Assembly (NCBI RefSeq): GCF_001665875.1
Contig: NZ_LZTA01000122.1
Span: forward strand, 1 to 64,000
DNA length: 64,000 nt
Origin: Mycobacterium sp. 852002-40037_SCH5390672
GTDB lineage: Bacteria; Actinomycetota; Actinomycetes; Mycobacteriales; Mycobacteriaceae
Direction of reading: 5' to 3'
Both the position numbers and the translations under genes were made by a program. The notes under the pieces were generated by a model. That model searched no databases, was not told the DNA's origin, and was given only the letters and a program-made list of their open reading frames with translations. Below are positions 35,101 through 43,936 of the stretch, in pieces (the first letter of the stretch is position 1; the number at the start of each line of letters is the position of its first letter).

Positions 35101-35771
35101 TTCGCCTGTGCGCGTTCGACAGCCTCGCGTTGCTCGTCGACCTCGGGTTGGTAGTCGAAAACCACGACCCGCCGCAACGACGAGCTGCCCAGCGCCGCGT
35201 CGACGGCGAGGTCGAGATAGCCGACACCGGCGGCCAATATCGATGGCTCGACCTCGTCGACGATCGGCTTCAGGCGTGACGCGGACGTGTTGTGCTGCAG
35301 CGGAACGGCCACCAGACCGAGGTAGCCGCATACCAGATCGAGGGTGAGGTATTCGGCGCTTGCGAAACCGACGGTGGCGACGAAGTCTCCGGGCGCAACT
35401 GGATTCGTGGCGTCGTTTCGCCATGCGCCCGCGATGGCGCGGACCTTGGCCCACAGGTCGCGGTAGGTGATGGTGTCGAACCGGGGGAGCAGTTGCGCGC
35501 TGGTGCGGCCGGTTGCGGGGTCCGTGTTCAATGCGCGGGCCCGCCAGCCCAGTGCTGGGCGATCGGCATAGCCGTCGGCAAAGATTTCCAGGATCTGCGG
35601 GAGTCGGAGGTTGGGTTCGCGTGCCGCGCGCTGTAAGGCGGAATCGGGCTTGGTGTTGCGGAACTGTTCGTCGCGGGCGTCCAACTCGCGGATGCGTTCG
35701 GCGACCTGCTGCCGCGCGGCGCTGATCGGGCCTGTAGAGCTAACTTTCGCGTGCTTCGCTGCACCGGTCAT
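32190..35771 (-). CDS. car: Carboxylic acid reductase (adenylation-carrier-reductase, FadD9 type)
   Basis: The 1,193-residue product has three parts in order. The adenylation domain (about 1-640) shows MYTSGSTGLPKGAMYTER, DGYGLTEVG and YRTGDVMAEL. The carrier domain has Ser701 in DLGGDSLSAL for the phosphopantetheine arm. The C-terminal thioester reductase starts near 790 with LLTGANGYLGR and has YANSKWAGE around 970 for the Tyr/Lys pair. It activates a carboxylic acid with ATP, loads it on the carrier and reduces it to the aldehyde with NADPH; a PPTase must act on Ser701. Length and wording match mycobacterial/nocardial CARs (FadD9, Rv2590). It starts at ATG 35771 behind GAGAGG. No PPTase gene is adjacent. 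Confidence 0.95.
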   Translation of the reverse strand: MTGAAKHAKVSSTGPISAARQQVAERIRELDARDEQFRNTKPDSALQRAAREPNLRLPQILEIFADGYADRPALGWRARALNTDPATGRTSAQLLPRFDTITYRDLWAKVRAIAGAWRNDATNPVAPGDFVATVGFASAEYLTLDLVCGYLGLVAVPLQHNTSASRLKPIVDEVEPSILAAGVGYLDLAVDAALGSSSLRRVVVFDYQPEVDEQREAVERAQAKLASAGIAVTIETLDEMIERGRSLPPEPMFTGDTDERLAMIMYTSGSTGLPKGAMYTERMLCKLWTTELMPDFTDTPVINVNFMPLNHLGGRIPLSTAFQAGGTSYFVPESDLSTLFDDWNLVRPTEMGLVPRVAEMLYQRYQSAVDRLEASGADTTAAEAQARAELREQVLGGRIVTAFCGTAPLAAEMRGFIETCLGVHVLDGYGLTEVGMVTKDGRIIQPPVLDYKLIDVPELGYFLTDKPYPRGELLVKSLTATPGYFKRPDVTANAFDPDGYYRTGDVMAELEPGLLAYVDRRNNVLKLAQGEFVAVARLEAVFSSAALVRQIFVYGNSERPYLLAVVVPTDDAAEKFAGDADGLKAALGESLRQAAKLAELQSYEVPVDFVVETEPFSEDNGLLSGVGKLLRPKLKEHYGARLEQLYAELAENRVTELRALRDGAADRPVIVTLTHAAEALLGLAGGPPAPDALFIDLGGDSLSALTFSNLLRDIFDVDVPVGMITGPATDLAQLAEYVESERESGSRRPTFATVHGRGATQVRAADLTLDKFIDAATLAEAPTLPRATGTPHTVLLTGANGYLGRFLILEWLERLAETGGRLISIIRAADTAAATKRLEAVFDSGDPQLLERFRALAADHLEVIVGDIGEPKLGLPQPTWEHLAQSVDLIVHPAALVNHVLPYDQLFGPNVVGTAELIRLAMTTRIKPVTYMSTVAVALSVDPGTFVEDGDIRLVSALRPVDDSYANGYANSKWAGEVLLREAHDTCGLPVAVFRSDMILAHSRYAGQLNVPDAFTRLIFSLLTTGIAPASFYQPDPQGNRSVAHYDGLPADFVAEAVTTLGGQIATGADESGTYHSFDVMNPHDDGISLDVFVDWLIAAGHDIRRIDDYDEWLGRFATALRALPDKQRQHSVLPLLDAYRKPEAPLRGAPAPTDVFRSAVQSAKIGTDKDIPHLSAALIKKYVADLRLLGLV

Positions 35772-35916
35772 GGGCCGCCTCTCGTTCAGATCCAGTCGTC
35801 TACCGGAACGAACGCCCGCGGGCCAGGCTTCCGTTCAACGGCTGTGACGGTCATCACAACGCCCCGTTGGCCTGCGCAAGCGAGCCAAGGCCGCGCCGCG
35901 GATTCGGCGGTGACGC

Positions 35917-36672
35917 TCAGGCCACGACCTGAATGGGGTCGCCGACATTCACCTGGTTGAAGTACCACGCGGCATTGTCGGGGCTGAGGTTGATACAACC
36001 ATGACTGACGTTGGCGTAGCCCTGGGAATCAACCGACCACGGGGCCGAGTGCACGTAGACACCACTCCAGGTGACGCGAACGGCGTACTGGGCGGTGATC
36101 TTGTATCCCTCGGGGGAGCTGAGCGGGATGCCGATGGTCCGCGAGTCCATCACCACGGTGCGCTCCTTTTCCAGCGCGGTGAAGCTGCCGATCGGGGTGG
36201 GCCGACTGGGCTTGCCCATGGACGCCGGCATGGTGCGCAGCACCTCGCCGTCCTTGCTGACGGTGAAGGTGTGCTTGGAGATGCTGGCGACACCGAGCAG
36301 CGCATCGCCGGTGTCGAAGCCGGTCGTCAGGGCCTGTATGCCCACCGAGACGTGGGTGTGGGCGGGCCAATACTGGTTGGGAACCCACTGCACCACGGTG
36401 TTCTGGACCCATTCGAAGTGCCCGGGGGTACCACCGGGCGACGTCACGTGGATTGACCGCTCGACGGCGGCCCGATCGGCCACCGGCGCGGTGAACGTCA
36501 CCACGACCGGGTGCGCTACACCCACCACGGCGCCGTCAGCGGGCAAAACCGAGGCGACTTCGGGGGTGGGTTGCGGTACCGGCACGGCGGCGGTGCTGCG
36601 ACCGATCGATCCCACCAGGCCCATCGCCGTGATCGCGACCATAACAAATAGATAACGAACACCTCGACGCAT
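35917..36672 (-). CDS. ldtA: L,D-transpeptidase LdtA (LdtMt1 type)
   Basis: Starting at ATG 36672 (MRRGVRYLFVMVAITAMGLV) the product has 251 residues: a signal peptide, an Ig-like domain beginning PTPEVASVLPADGAVVGVAH, and a YkuD catalytic domain. The catalytic motif SHGCINLS places the nucleophile at Cys226, the position known for M. tuberculosis LdtMt1 (Rv0116c), with the partner histidine in YVHSAPWS. It makes 3-3 cross-links in peptidoglycan outside the membrane and is inhibited by carbapenems. It is divergent from oxyS, as in M. tuberculosis. Confidence 0.95.
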   Translation of the reverse strand: MRRGVRYLFVMVAITAMGLVGSIGRSTAAVPVPQPTPEVASVLPADGAVVGVAHPVVVTFTAPVADRAAVERSIHVTSPGGTPGHFEWVQNTVVQWVPNQYWPAHTHVSVGIQALTTGFDTGDALLGVASISKHTFTVSKDGEVLRTMPASMGKPSRPTPIGSFTALEKERTVVMDSRTIGIPLSSPEGYKITAQYAVRVTWSGVYVHSAPWSVDSQGYANVSHGCINLSPDNAAWYFNQVNVGDPIQVVA

Positions 36673-37063
36673 AGCGTCCACCCTTCGAGATGGTGCGATC
36701 AACACACGGATATCCTACTGGTTACCCGCTGATCACCGGTTTCAGCAAACAATGACAGCTTGGCTCGCTCGTCACGGTAACGATCCGATCACCGATCGAG
36801 TTCGGTTGCTTCAGGTGCGCAACGAGTGGGTATGGCCGCCGGCATTGCGTGGGCCAGGCATCAGATTCCAGCCGCACTTGGGTGAAAGCCACACCGATGC
36901 TTCGGTATTCGCGGGGGCTGCAACACCGAGCGGCCCAGAAGCAGCGAATCTCCACAAATCGTGAGCCAACCGTGGCGGGGGCTTGCTTGGCCCACCTGCC
37001 TGCAACGCGTTAGCCTCAGCGAGATCGGTGCCCAAAGGCCCAGCCCGAACACGAGGAGTGCGG
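36673..37063. other. Divergent ldtA/oxyS intergenic region (391 bp)
   Basis: No convincing gene is present; the short frames here are Arg/Pro-rich and lack ribosome sites. A possible ldtA -10 (TAGGAT on the minus strand) is near 36712-36717. GATCCGATCACCGATCGAG near 36781 contains repeated GATC/CGATC steps. No clear LysR-type T-N11-A box was recognised near oxyS. Confidence 0.5.
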
Positions 37064-37996
37064 GTGCTCTTCCGTCAACTGGAGTACTTCGTTGCGGTCG
37101 CTTCCGAGCGGCACTTCGCGCGGGCGGCCGAAAAGTGCTTCGTATCCCAGCCGGCGCTGTCGGCGGCGATCGCCAAGCTGGAACGAGAACTCAACGTCAC
37201 GCTGATCAACCGCGGGCACAGCTTTGAAGGTCTCACGCCCGAAGGGGAGCGGTTGGTGGTGTGGGCCAGGCGGATTCTCGCCGAGCACGATGCGTTCAAG
37301 TCCGAAGTGGACGCCGTGCGCTCGGGCATCACCGGAACGCTGCGGCTGGGTACCGTTCCCACCGCGTCCACGACGGCGTCCCTGGTGCTCTCGGCGTTCT
37401 GTTCGGCACACCCGTTGGTGAAGGTGCACATCCTCTCCCGGCTGGCCGCCACCGAACTGTACCGCCGCCTGCGCGAGTTCGAGCTCGATGCCGCCATCGT
37501 GCATGCGGCGCCCGACGAGGCTCACGACGTCAACCTGATTCCGCTTTACCAGGAGCGCTACGTGCTGCTGGCACCGGCGGAGATGGTGGGATCCGGTGCG
37601 GCGACGATGACCTGGGCGCAGGCCGCGCAGCTGCCGCTGGCGTTGCTCACCCCCGATATGCGCGATCGCCAGATCATCGACAAAGCCTTCGCCGACCATT
37701 CCATCACCGTCAGCCCGCAGGTCGAAACCGATTCCGTCGCATCGTTATTCGCCCAGGTTTCTGCGGGTAACTGGGCGTCCGTCGTGCCGCACACGTGGCT
37801 GTGGACGTCGCCGTTGGGCCCCGACATCCGGGCGGTGCAAATGGTGGATCCGGTGCTCAAAGCCGATGTCGCCCTGGCCACCAACTCGACCGGCCCCGGT
37901 TCACCGATCGCCCGCGCGCTGGCCGCGTCCGCCGGGCAGCTGGCACTGAACGAGTTTTTCGACGCGCAGCTGTTGGTGCTTACCCGCCGACGTTGA
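37064..37996 (+). CDS. oxyS: LysR-family regulator OxyS
   Basis: The start is GTG 37064 (VLFRQLEYFVAVASERHFAR) with GAGGAG five bases upstream; the longer open frame lacks a ribosome site. The 310-residue product has a LysR winged helix (residues 1-60: FARAAEKCFVSQPALSAAIA, KLERELNVTLINR) and a periplasmic-binding-like effector domain. It matches M. tuberculosis OxyS (Rv0117), a regulator linked to oxidative-stress genes. Its 3' end overlaps oxcA convergently by 17 bp. Beside oxcA and fadD7 it could equally respond to an oxalate- or CoA-related ligand; this is inference. Confidence 0.9.
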   Translation: MLFRQLEYFVAVASERHFARAAEKCFVSQPALSAAIAKLERELNVTLINRGHSFEGLTPEGERLVVWARRILAEHDAFKSEVDAVRSGITGTLRLGTVPTASTTASLVLSAFCSAHPLVKVHILSRLAATELYRRLREFELDAAIVHAAPDEAHDVNLIPLYQERYVLLAPAEMVGSGAATMTWAQAAQLPLALLTPDMRDRQIIDKAFADHSITVSPQVETDSVASLFAQVSAGNWASVVPHTWLWTSPLGPDIRAVQMVDPVLKADVALATNSTGPGSPIARALAASAGQLALNEFFDAQLLVLTRRR

Positions 37997-39740
37997 CCGC
38001 GGCCGGCGGTGTGGCAGCACTGGCCGGGTTCCGGTTGGCCAGATGCCCGCTTTCCACCCCCGCCGCCGGATCGAGTTCACAATCGATAATCGACGGCGCC
38101 CCAGAGCCAATGGCTTCGATCAGCGCCGCGCGCAGCCCTGACGGGGTGGTGACGTGGTATCCCTTGCCGCCGAATGCTTCCGCGAGCAGCTCGTGGCGCG
38201 CCCGGCCGTTGAGCACGGTCGGTGCCGGGTCCGACGCCGCTGCAGCCGTGCCGGGTGTGGCCTCGTCGCCGCGGTAGACGCCGCCGTTGTTGAGGATGAC
38301 GACGGTCACCGGCAGCCGGTAGCGGCAGATGGTCTCGATCTCCATGCCGCTGAAGCCGAATGCGCTGTCACCCTCGATCGCGACCACCGGTCTGCCGGTC
38401 TCCACGGCGGCGGCGATGGCATACCCCATCCCGATGCCCATCACGCCCCAGGTTCCGGTGTCGAGCCGGTGTCGCGGCAGTTCCATGTCGATGACATTGC
38501 GGGCCAGATCGAGCGCATTGGCTCCTTCGTTGACGACATACACGTCCCGGTTGTTCTGCAGCACCGAGCGAATCGCACCCAGGGCGTTGTAAAACCGCAT
38601 GGGGTGCGGATCTTCGGCCAGGCGCTCGCGCATCTTGGCATCGTTACGCGCTCTGCGCTCGGCCAGTTCGCTGGTCCATTCCGGTGGGGCGGTGATCGGG
38701 CGGGCGGCCAGGCCGTCACACAGCGCGGACATCACCGAGCCGATGTCGCCGGCCAGCGGCGCGGCGATCTGCCGGTTGCTGTCGAACTCGCAAGCGGCGA
38801 TGTCCACCTGCACGAATTTGACGTCGGTCTTCCACTGCGGCGAATCGCCATGACCCAGCAGCCAATTCAACCGGGCGCCGACCAGCAGGACCGCGTCGGC
38901 ACGCGCGATCGCCAGCGATCGGGCGGCCGCGGCGGACCGTGGGTGCGAATCCGGCAGCAGGCCCTTGGCCATCGACATGGGCAGGAACGGAATGCCGGTG
39001 GCCTCCACGAACTGCCGAATCACGTTGTCGGCCTGCGCATACGCCGCGCCCTTACCGATCACGATCAACGGCCGCTGCGCCGTGGCCAGCACGTCCAGCG
39101 CGCGGTCGACCGCGTCGGGTGCCGGCAGCTGCCGGGGCGCGGGGTCGATGACCCGCCAGACGGCGTCCGCCGCGGCGCCAGCGTCCATGGCCTGGCCCAG
39201 AATCTCACCGGGGATGTCCAGGTAGACGCCGCCGGGCCGTCCGGAGACCGCCGTGCGAATGGCGCGGGCGATACCGCGCCCGATGTCCTCTATCCGGCCG
39301 ATCCGGTAGGCCGCCTTCGCGAACGGCTTCGCGGCATTGAGCTGGTCGAGGTCCTGGTAATCGCCACGCTGGAGATCCACCAGCGCTCGATTGCTGGATC
39401 CGGAGATCTGAATCATCGGAAAGCAATTCGTCGTTGCGTTCGCCAGCGCGGGTAGTCCGTTGAGGAAGCCGGGCCCGGACGTGGTGAGGCACACCCCGGG
39501 TCGGCGGGTGAGGAATCCGGCGGCGGCCGCGGCATTGCCGGCCGATGCCTCCTGACGAAAGCCGATGTAGCGGATTCCGGAGGCCTGCGCGGCGCGGGCG
39601 AGGTCGGTGATCGGGATGCCGACGATCCCGTAGATGGTGTCGACGTCGTTGGCTTTGAGCGCGTCCACCACGAGATGAAAGCCGTCGATCAGACGTGTCG
39701 GCTCGGGTGCCGGACTTCCAGATGCCGAAGCTGTGGACAT
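37980..39740 (-). CDS. oxcA: Oxalyl-CoA decarboxylase-like ThDP enzyme OxcA
   Basis: The start is ATG 39740 (MSTASASGSPAPEPTRLIDG) with GAGGAGG upstream. The 586-residue ThDP enzyme has the activating Glu in GFRQEASAGNAAAAAGFLT, followed by GVCLTTSGPGFLNGL, and the cofactor-binding EGDSAFGFSGMEIETICRY (a GDS form of GDG) with a downstream NNGGVYRGDE. These agree with oxalyl-CoA decarboxylases and with M. tuberculosis OxcA (Rv0118c). The reaction expected is oxalyl-CoA to formyl-CoA plus CO2. It is divergent from fadD7, whose product could make oxalyl-CoA, and an inverted repeat lies between them. Confidence 0.9.
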   Translation of the reverse strand: MSTASASGSPAPEPTRLIDGFHLVVDALKANDVDTIYGIVGIPITDLARAAQASGIRYIGFRQEASAGNAAAAAGFLTRRPGVCLTTSGPGFLNGLPALANATTNCFPMIQISGSSNRALVDLQRGDYQDLDQLNAAKPFAKAAYRIGRIEDIGRGIARAIRTAVSGRPGGVYLDIPGEILGQAMDAGAAADAVWRVIDPAPRQLPAPDAVDRALDVLATAQRPLIVIGKGAAYAQADNVIRQFVEATGIPFLPMSMAKGLLPDSHPRSAAAARSLAIARADAVLLVGARLNWLLGHGDSPQWKTDVKFVQVDIAACEFDSNRQIAAPLAGDIGSVMSALCDGLAARPITAPPEWTSELAERRARNDAKMRERLAEDPHPMRFYNALGAIRSVLQNNRDVYVVNEGANALDLARNVIDMELPRHRLDTGTWGVMGIGMGYAIAAAVETGRPVVAIEGDSAFGFSGMEIETICRYRLPVTVVILNNGGVYRGDEATPGTAAAASDPAPTVLNGRARHELLAEAFGGKGYHVTTPSGLRAALIEAIGSGAPSIIDCELDPAAGVESGHLANRNPASAATPPAAVNVGG

Positions 39741-39917
39741 GTGGCGCCTCCTCGGATGCATGCGTCGGCGGCTGGTGGGCGCGCCACGGCGGCTACTGCC
39801 GTAGCCATCACTGTGACCCCCGCGCACACCGCGTGTCCAAGACGGGAGCGCTATCCACCGATTTACGTTCTCTATCGCGGCAGGTCACCGGGATGCGCCA
39901 GGCATCAATAGCTGGCG

Positions 39918-39944
39918 ATTATCGATCGTGAGGGAATCGATATT
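39918..39944. promoter_or_regulatory. 27-bp inverted repeat in the oxcA-fadD7 divergent promoter region
   Basis: ATTATCGAT (39918-39926) and ATCGATATT (39936-39944) form 9-bp arms with one mismatch around a 9-nt spacer; the inner TATCGAT/ATCGATA is perfect. It lies 63 bp before fadD7 and 178 bp from oxcA. The spacing fits a dimeric regulator such as the adjacent LysR protein OxyS, although the classic T-N11-A box is not exact. Confidence 0.5.
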
Positions 39945-40006
39945 GGACGGACGGGAGCGACACGCGGCAGGGTGGCACCGGTAGCAGAAGTGGAAGGAGT
40001 GTGGCG

Positions 40007-41617
40007 ATGAGCTCTGACGCGATTGCCGGTGGCGAGCTCACGGCAGCAACGGAATCCGCGAGCCCCCGCATCGCTGACCTGGTTGAGGCGACGGCACGCC
40101 GGTGGCCGCAGGCACGGGCGCTGGTCGTCACCGCCGAGCGCATACCGGTCAACTACCGCGACTTAGTCCGGCTGGTCGATGATCTGGCCGCACAGCTCAA
40201 GGCCGGTGGCCTGCTGCCGGGGGACCGGGTCGCGCTGCGCGCCGGCAGCAACGCCGAATTCGTCATCGGGCTGCTGGCGGCGTCGCGCGCGGATCTCGTT
40301 GTGGTTCCGCTGGATCCGGCTCTGCCCGTGGCCGAGCAGCGTGCCCGCAGCGAAGCGGTCGGCGCCCGGGCGGTGCTTGTCGACCGGCCCTGCGACGCCG
40401 ACAGCGACAAGGCTGCATCGGGCAGCTTGCCGTGGTGGCCGATCGCGGTGACCGTCGGGTCGCCCGGCAGCGCCCCGGCGGTCAGCCTGGATGTCGCCGC
40501 GGCGCCCCGACGCGACGTGTCGACACCGGAGGGGCTGCGCGACGACGACGCCATGATCATGTTCACCGGCGGAACCACTGGTGTGCCCAAGATGGTTCCC
40601 TGGACGCGCCACAACATCGCCGGTTCGGTGGCGGCCATCGTCGCCGGGTACGGGCTGGGTCCGCGGGACGCGACGGTGGCGGTGATGCCGCTCTACCACG
40701 GGCACGGCCTGCTCGCCGCGCTGCTGGGCACGCTGGTGTCCGGGGGAGCGGTGTTGCTGCCCGCGCGCGGAAAATTCACCGCGCACACGTTCTGGGACGA
40801 CATCGAGGCCGTCGCGGCCACCTGGTATACGGCCGTCCCGACGATCCATCAGATCTTGTTGGAACGCGCCCGGACCGAGCGGCCGGGCAGCACGCCCGCG
40901 TTGCGGTTCATCCGGAGTTGCAGCGCGCCGCTGACCGCCGAGACGGCGCAAGCGCTGCACGACACGTTCTCGGCGCCGGTCGTGTGCGCCTTCGGGATGA
41001 CCGAGTCGACCCACCAGGTGGCAACGACGGCCATCGGCGGCGCCGGCCATAGCGAAAACCCGGGAGCCACACCGGGTCTCGTCGGCCGGTCGACCGGACC
41101 CGAAATCCGGATTGTCGGGCCCGACGGTCAGGAGCTGCCCGCCGAGACCGTCGGCGAGGTCTGGCTGCACGGACCGACCGTGGTGCGCGGCTACCTCGGC
41201 GATCCGTCCATCACCGCCGCCAACTTCACCCGGGGCTGGTTGCACACCGGCGACCTGGGAACCCTGTCACCGGCCGGCGACCTCGTCATCCGCGGCCGGA
41301 TCAAGGAGCTCATCAACCGGGGCGGAAAGAAGATCTCGCCGGAGCGCGTCGAGGGCGTCCTGGCCACCCACCCCGACGTGCTCGAGGTGGGCGTGTTCGG
41401 CATGCCCGACAGGCTGTACGGCGAGACGGTGGCCGCGGTCATCGTCGCGCGCGGATCCGCCACTCCGACGGCCGAAGAGCTGGCGGCGTTCTGCCGTGAC
41501 CGGCTGGCCCCCTTCGAGGTGCCGACAGACTTCCAGCAGGCCGGCGAGTTGCCGCATACCGCGAAAGGCTCGCTCGACCGGCGGGCGGTGGCCGAGCAGT
41601 TCGGTCGCAAGGCCTGA
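40007..41617 (+). CDS. fadD7: Acyl-CoA synthetase FadD7, possible oxalyl-CoA synthetase
   Basis: The start is ATG 40007 (MSSDAIAGGELTAA) with GGAAGGAG seven bases upstream; a GTG at 40001 is in frame but too close to that site. The 536-residue ligase has MFTGGTTGVPKMVPWTRHNI (a GGTTG variant of the ATP loop), AFGMTESTHQV, GWLHTGDLG, GRIKELINRGGKKISPERVE and HTAKGSLDR with the catalytic lysine. It corresponds to Rv0119. The short form and TEST/HQV wording resemble the AAE3/Pcs60 group, some of which are oxalate-CoA ligases. Divergent pairing with oxcA supports oxalate as substrate, by inference. Confidence 0.88.
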   Translation: MSSDAIAGGELTAATESASPRIADLVEATARRWPQARALVVTAERIPVNYRDLVRLVDDLAAQLKAGGLLPGDRVALRAGSNAEFVIGLLAASRADLVVVPLDPALPVAEQRARSEAVGARAVLVDRPCDADSDKAASGSLPWWPIAVTVGSPGSAPAVSLDVAAAPRRDVSTPEGLRDDDAMIMFTGGTTGVPKMVPWTRHNIAGSVAAIVAGYGLGPRDATVAVMPLYHGHGLLAALLGTLVSGGAVLLPARGKFTAHTFWDDIEAVAATWYTAVPTIHQILLERARTERPGSTPALRFIRSCSAPLTAETAQALHDTFSAPVVCAFGMTESTHQVATTAIGGAGHSENPGATPGLVGRSTGPEIRIVGPDGQELPAETVGEVWLHGPTVVRGYLGDPSITAANFTRGWLHTGDLGTLSPAGDLVIRGRIKELINRGGKKISPERVEGVLATHPDVLEVGVFGMPDRLYGETVAAVIVARGSATPTAEELAAFCRDRLAPFEVPTDFQQAGELPHTAKGSLDRRAVAEQFGRKA

Positions 41618-41626
41618 AGACCGTGG

Positions 41627-43795
41627 CTAGACCGAAGCGTTCAGCCGCGCGGCCGCGGATTCCGGCATGGGTTCGTAGCGGGCGAACGACCGGCTGAACG
41701 AGGCGGCCCCGTGCGCCAGTGACCGCAGGTCGATGGCGTAGCGAGTCAGTTCCACTTGGGGCACCTCGGCTTTGACCACGGTGCGTTCGTCGCCCGCGGT
41801 GTCGGAGCCCAGCACTCGGCCGCGCCGGCTGGACAGATCACCCATGACCGCACCGACGAAATCGCCGGGTACCAGCACCGAGATCTCGTCGATGGGCTCG
41901 AGCAGCGCCACCTTGGTCGCCGCTGCCGCCTCGCGCAGCGCCAGCGAGCCGGCCATCTGGAATGCGAAGTCCGACGAGTCGACGCTGTGCGCTTTGCCGT
42001 CGAGCAGGGTGACGCGGATATCGACCACCGGGTAGCCCGCATGCACTCCCTTCTCCATCTGGGCGCGCACCCCCTTCTCCACGCTCGGAATGAATTGCCG
42101 CGGCACCGCCCCGCCGACCACCTTGTCGACAAACTCGAACCCCGAGCCTTCCGGCAGCGGCTCCACCTCGATGTCGCACACCGCGTACTGGCCGTGTCCA
42201 CCGGATTGCTTGACGTGGCGACCATGGCCTTTTGCCTTGCCGCCGAACGTTTCTCGCAGCGGGACCCGCAGTTCCACGGTATCGACGGTGACACCGTACC
42301 GATTGGCAAGCGCGTCGAGCACCACACCGGCGTGCGACTCGCCCATGCACCACAGCACGATCTGATGGGTTTCGGAGTTCTGCTCGATCCGCAGGGTCGG
42401 ATCCTCGGCGGCCAACCGTCCCAGCCCCACCGACAGCTTGTCTTCGTCGGTTTTGGCGTGCGCCGCGATGGCAACTGGCAACAGGGGCTCGGGCATGGTC
42501 CACGGCTTCAACACCAACGGTTCCGACTTGTCCGAGAGCGTGTCACCCGTTTCGGCGCGGCTGAGTTTCCCGATCGCGCAGATGTCACCCGCCACCACGG
42601 CCGGGGCGGGGCGCTGTTGCTTGCCCAGCGGGAAGGACAGCACCCCGATGCGCTCGTCCTCGTCGTGGTCGGGATGCGCATGGCCCCTGGAGTCGAAGCC
42701 GTTGGTCGCGCCGAAGAATGACGCAAAATGGCCCGACACATGGACCGTCGTGTCGGGCCTGATGGTGCCGGAGAACACCCGGACCAGGCTGACCCTGCCC
42801 ACGTAGGGGTCCGACGTCGTCTTCACCACCTCCGCGAGCAGCGGCGCGTCCGCGTCACACGTCAGGCCGGCGTGCGGCGCACCGATCGGCGTGAAGACTT
42901 CCGGCAGCGGGTGTTCCATCGGAGACGGGAAGCCGCGCGTGGCGACCTCCAGCAATTCCAGGGTGCCGACGCCGCTGCTGCTGCAGACCGGGATCACCGG
43001 AAAGAACGATCCCCGCGCGACGGCCCGCTCCAGATCCGCGATGAGCACGGACTCGTCGATGGCCTCACCCCCGAGATAGCGGTCCATCAGCGACTCGTCC
43101 TCGGACTCCTCGATTATTCCTTCGATCAGGGCGCCGCGCGCTTCCTCGATTTGCCCGGCGTCGGAGGGATTCGGCGGTTGCACGGTCCGTTTCCCGTCGG
43201 TGTATTCGTAGCGCTTCTGTGACAACAGTCCGATCAGGCCGTGGCAGGAGGGCAGGTCCGTGGGTAGGTAGAGCGGTAAAACCTTGTCGCCGAATGCATT
43301 CTGTGCGGCAGCCAACGCCTCGGAATAATTCGCGCGGGTGTGGTCGAGCTTGGTGATGACCACGGCGCGGGGCATGCCGACCTGGTTGCATTCTTGCCAC
43401 AGCGCTTTGGTGGGCTCGTCGACGCCTTCGTTGGCCGCGATCACGAACAGCGCGCAATCCGCAGCCCGCAGCCCGGCCCGCAGCTCGCCGACGAAGTCGG
43501 CGTACCCGGGTGTGTCGACCAGGTTGACCTTGACGCCGTCGTGCGACAGTGACGCCACGGCGACGCCCACCGATCGTTGCTGGCGGATCTCGGCGTCGTC
43601 GTAGTCGCAGACCGTGCTGCCGTCGGCGACCGAGCCGCTCCGGGTCAACACACCGGCGGCGACCAACAGGGCTTCTACGAGAGTGGTTTTGCCGCCACCC
43701 GACGGGCCAACCAACACCACGTTGCGAATTTCGTCCGGACCGTTGGCGGTAGGAGCGTTCCCCGCTCCTTGGGAATTATTTGTCCTGTCGGCCAT
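41627..43795 (-). CDS. fusA2: Elongation factor G-like GTPase FusA2
   Basis: The 722-residue product starts at ATG 43795 behind GGAGGAAA. G-domain motifs are VGPSGGGKTTL (P-loop), DTPGYADF and ITKLDHTR (T in place of the usual N of NKxD). Domains II to V follow, with EF-G-like SGGHGQYAVCDIEVEPL and SSRRGRVLGSD. It corresponds to M. tuberculosis fusA2 (Rv0120c). The mycobacterial EF-G2 group has been reported not to support ribosome-dependent GTP hydrolysis like true EF-G, so its role is uncertain. It converges on fadD7 with 9 bp between stops. Confidence 0.93.
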   Translation of the reverse strand: MADRTNNSQGAGNAPTANGPDEIRNVVLVGPSGGGKTTLVEALLVAAGVLTRSGSVADGSTVCDYDDAEIRQQRSVGVAVASLSHDGVKVNLVDTPGYADFVGELRAGLRAADCALFVIAANEGVDEPTKALWQECNQVGMPRAVVITKLDHTRANYSEALAAAQNAFGDKVLPLYLPTDLPSCHGLIGLLSQKRYEYTDGKRTVQPPNPSDAGQIEEARGALIEGIIEESEDESLMDRYLGGEAIDESVLIADLERAVARGSFFPVIPVCSSSGVGTLELLEVATRGFPSPMEHPLPEVFTPIGAPHAGLTCDADAPLLAEVVKTTSDPYVGRVSLVRVFSGTIRPDTTVHVSGHFASFFGATNGFDSRGHAHPDHDEDERIGVLSFPLGKQQRPAPAVVAGDICAIGKLSRAETGDTLSDKSEPLVLKPWTMPEPLLPVAIAAHAKTDEDKLSVGLGRLAAEDPTLRIEQNSETHQIVLWCMGESHAGVVLDALANRYGVTVDTVELRVPLRETFGGKAKGHGRHVKQSGGHGQYAVCDIEVEPLPEGSGFEFVDKVVGGAVPRQFIPSVEKGVRAQMEKGVHAGYPVVDIRVTLLDGKAHSVDSSDFAFQMAGSLALREAAAATKVALLEPIDEISVLVPGDFVGAVMGDLSSRRGRVLGSDTAGDERTVVKAEVPQVELTRYAIDLRSLAHGAASFSRSFARYEPMPESAAARLNASV

Positions 43796-43936
43796 GACTT
43801 TCCTCCAGGTTGCCCATGGCGCGCCGTTGCTGACCTAGCTGGCACCTCTCTAGCTACCATTCACCCAACTCCGGTAGACCACAAGACCGTCCGGCCAGAT
43901 GGGCTGCCTGCTCCCACGGGCGGCACCGGCCACCGC

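Noticed and set aside
36722..36955. Small ORFs in the ldtA-oxyS intergenic region
   Set aside because: No ribosome sites, biased composition and overlapping frames on both strands; no reason to prefer one.
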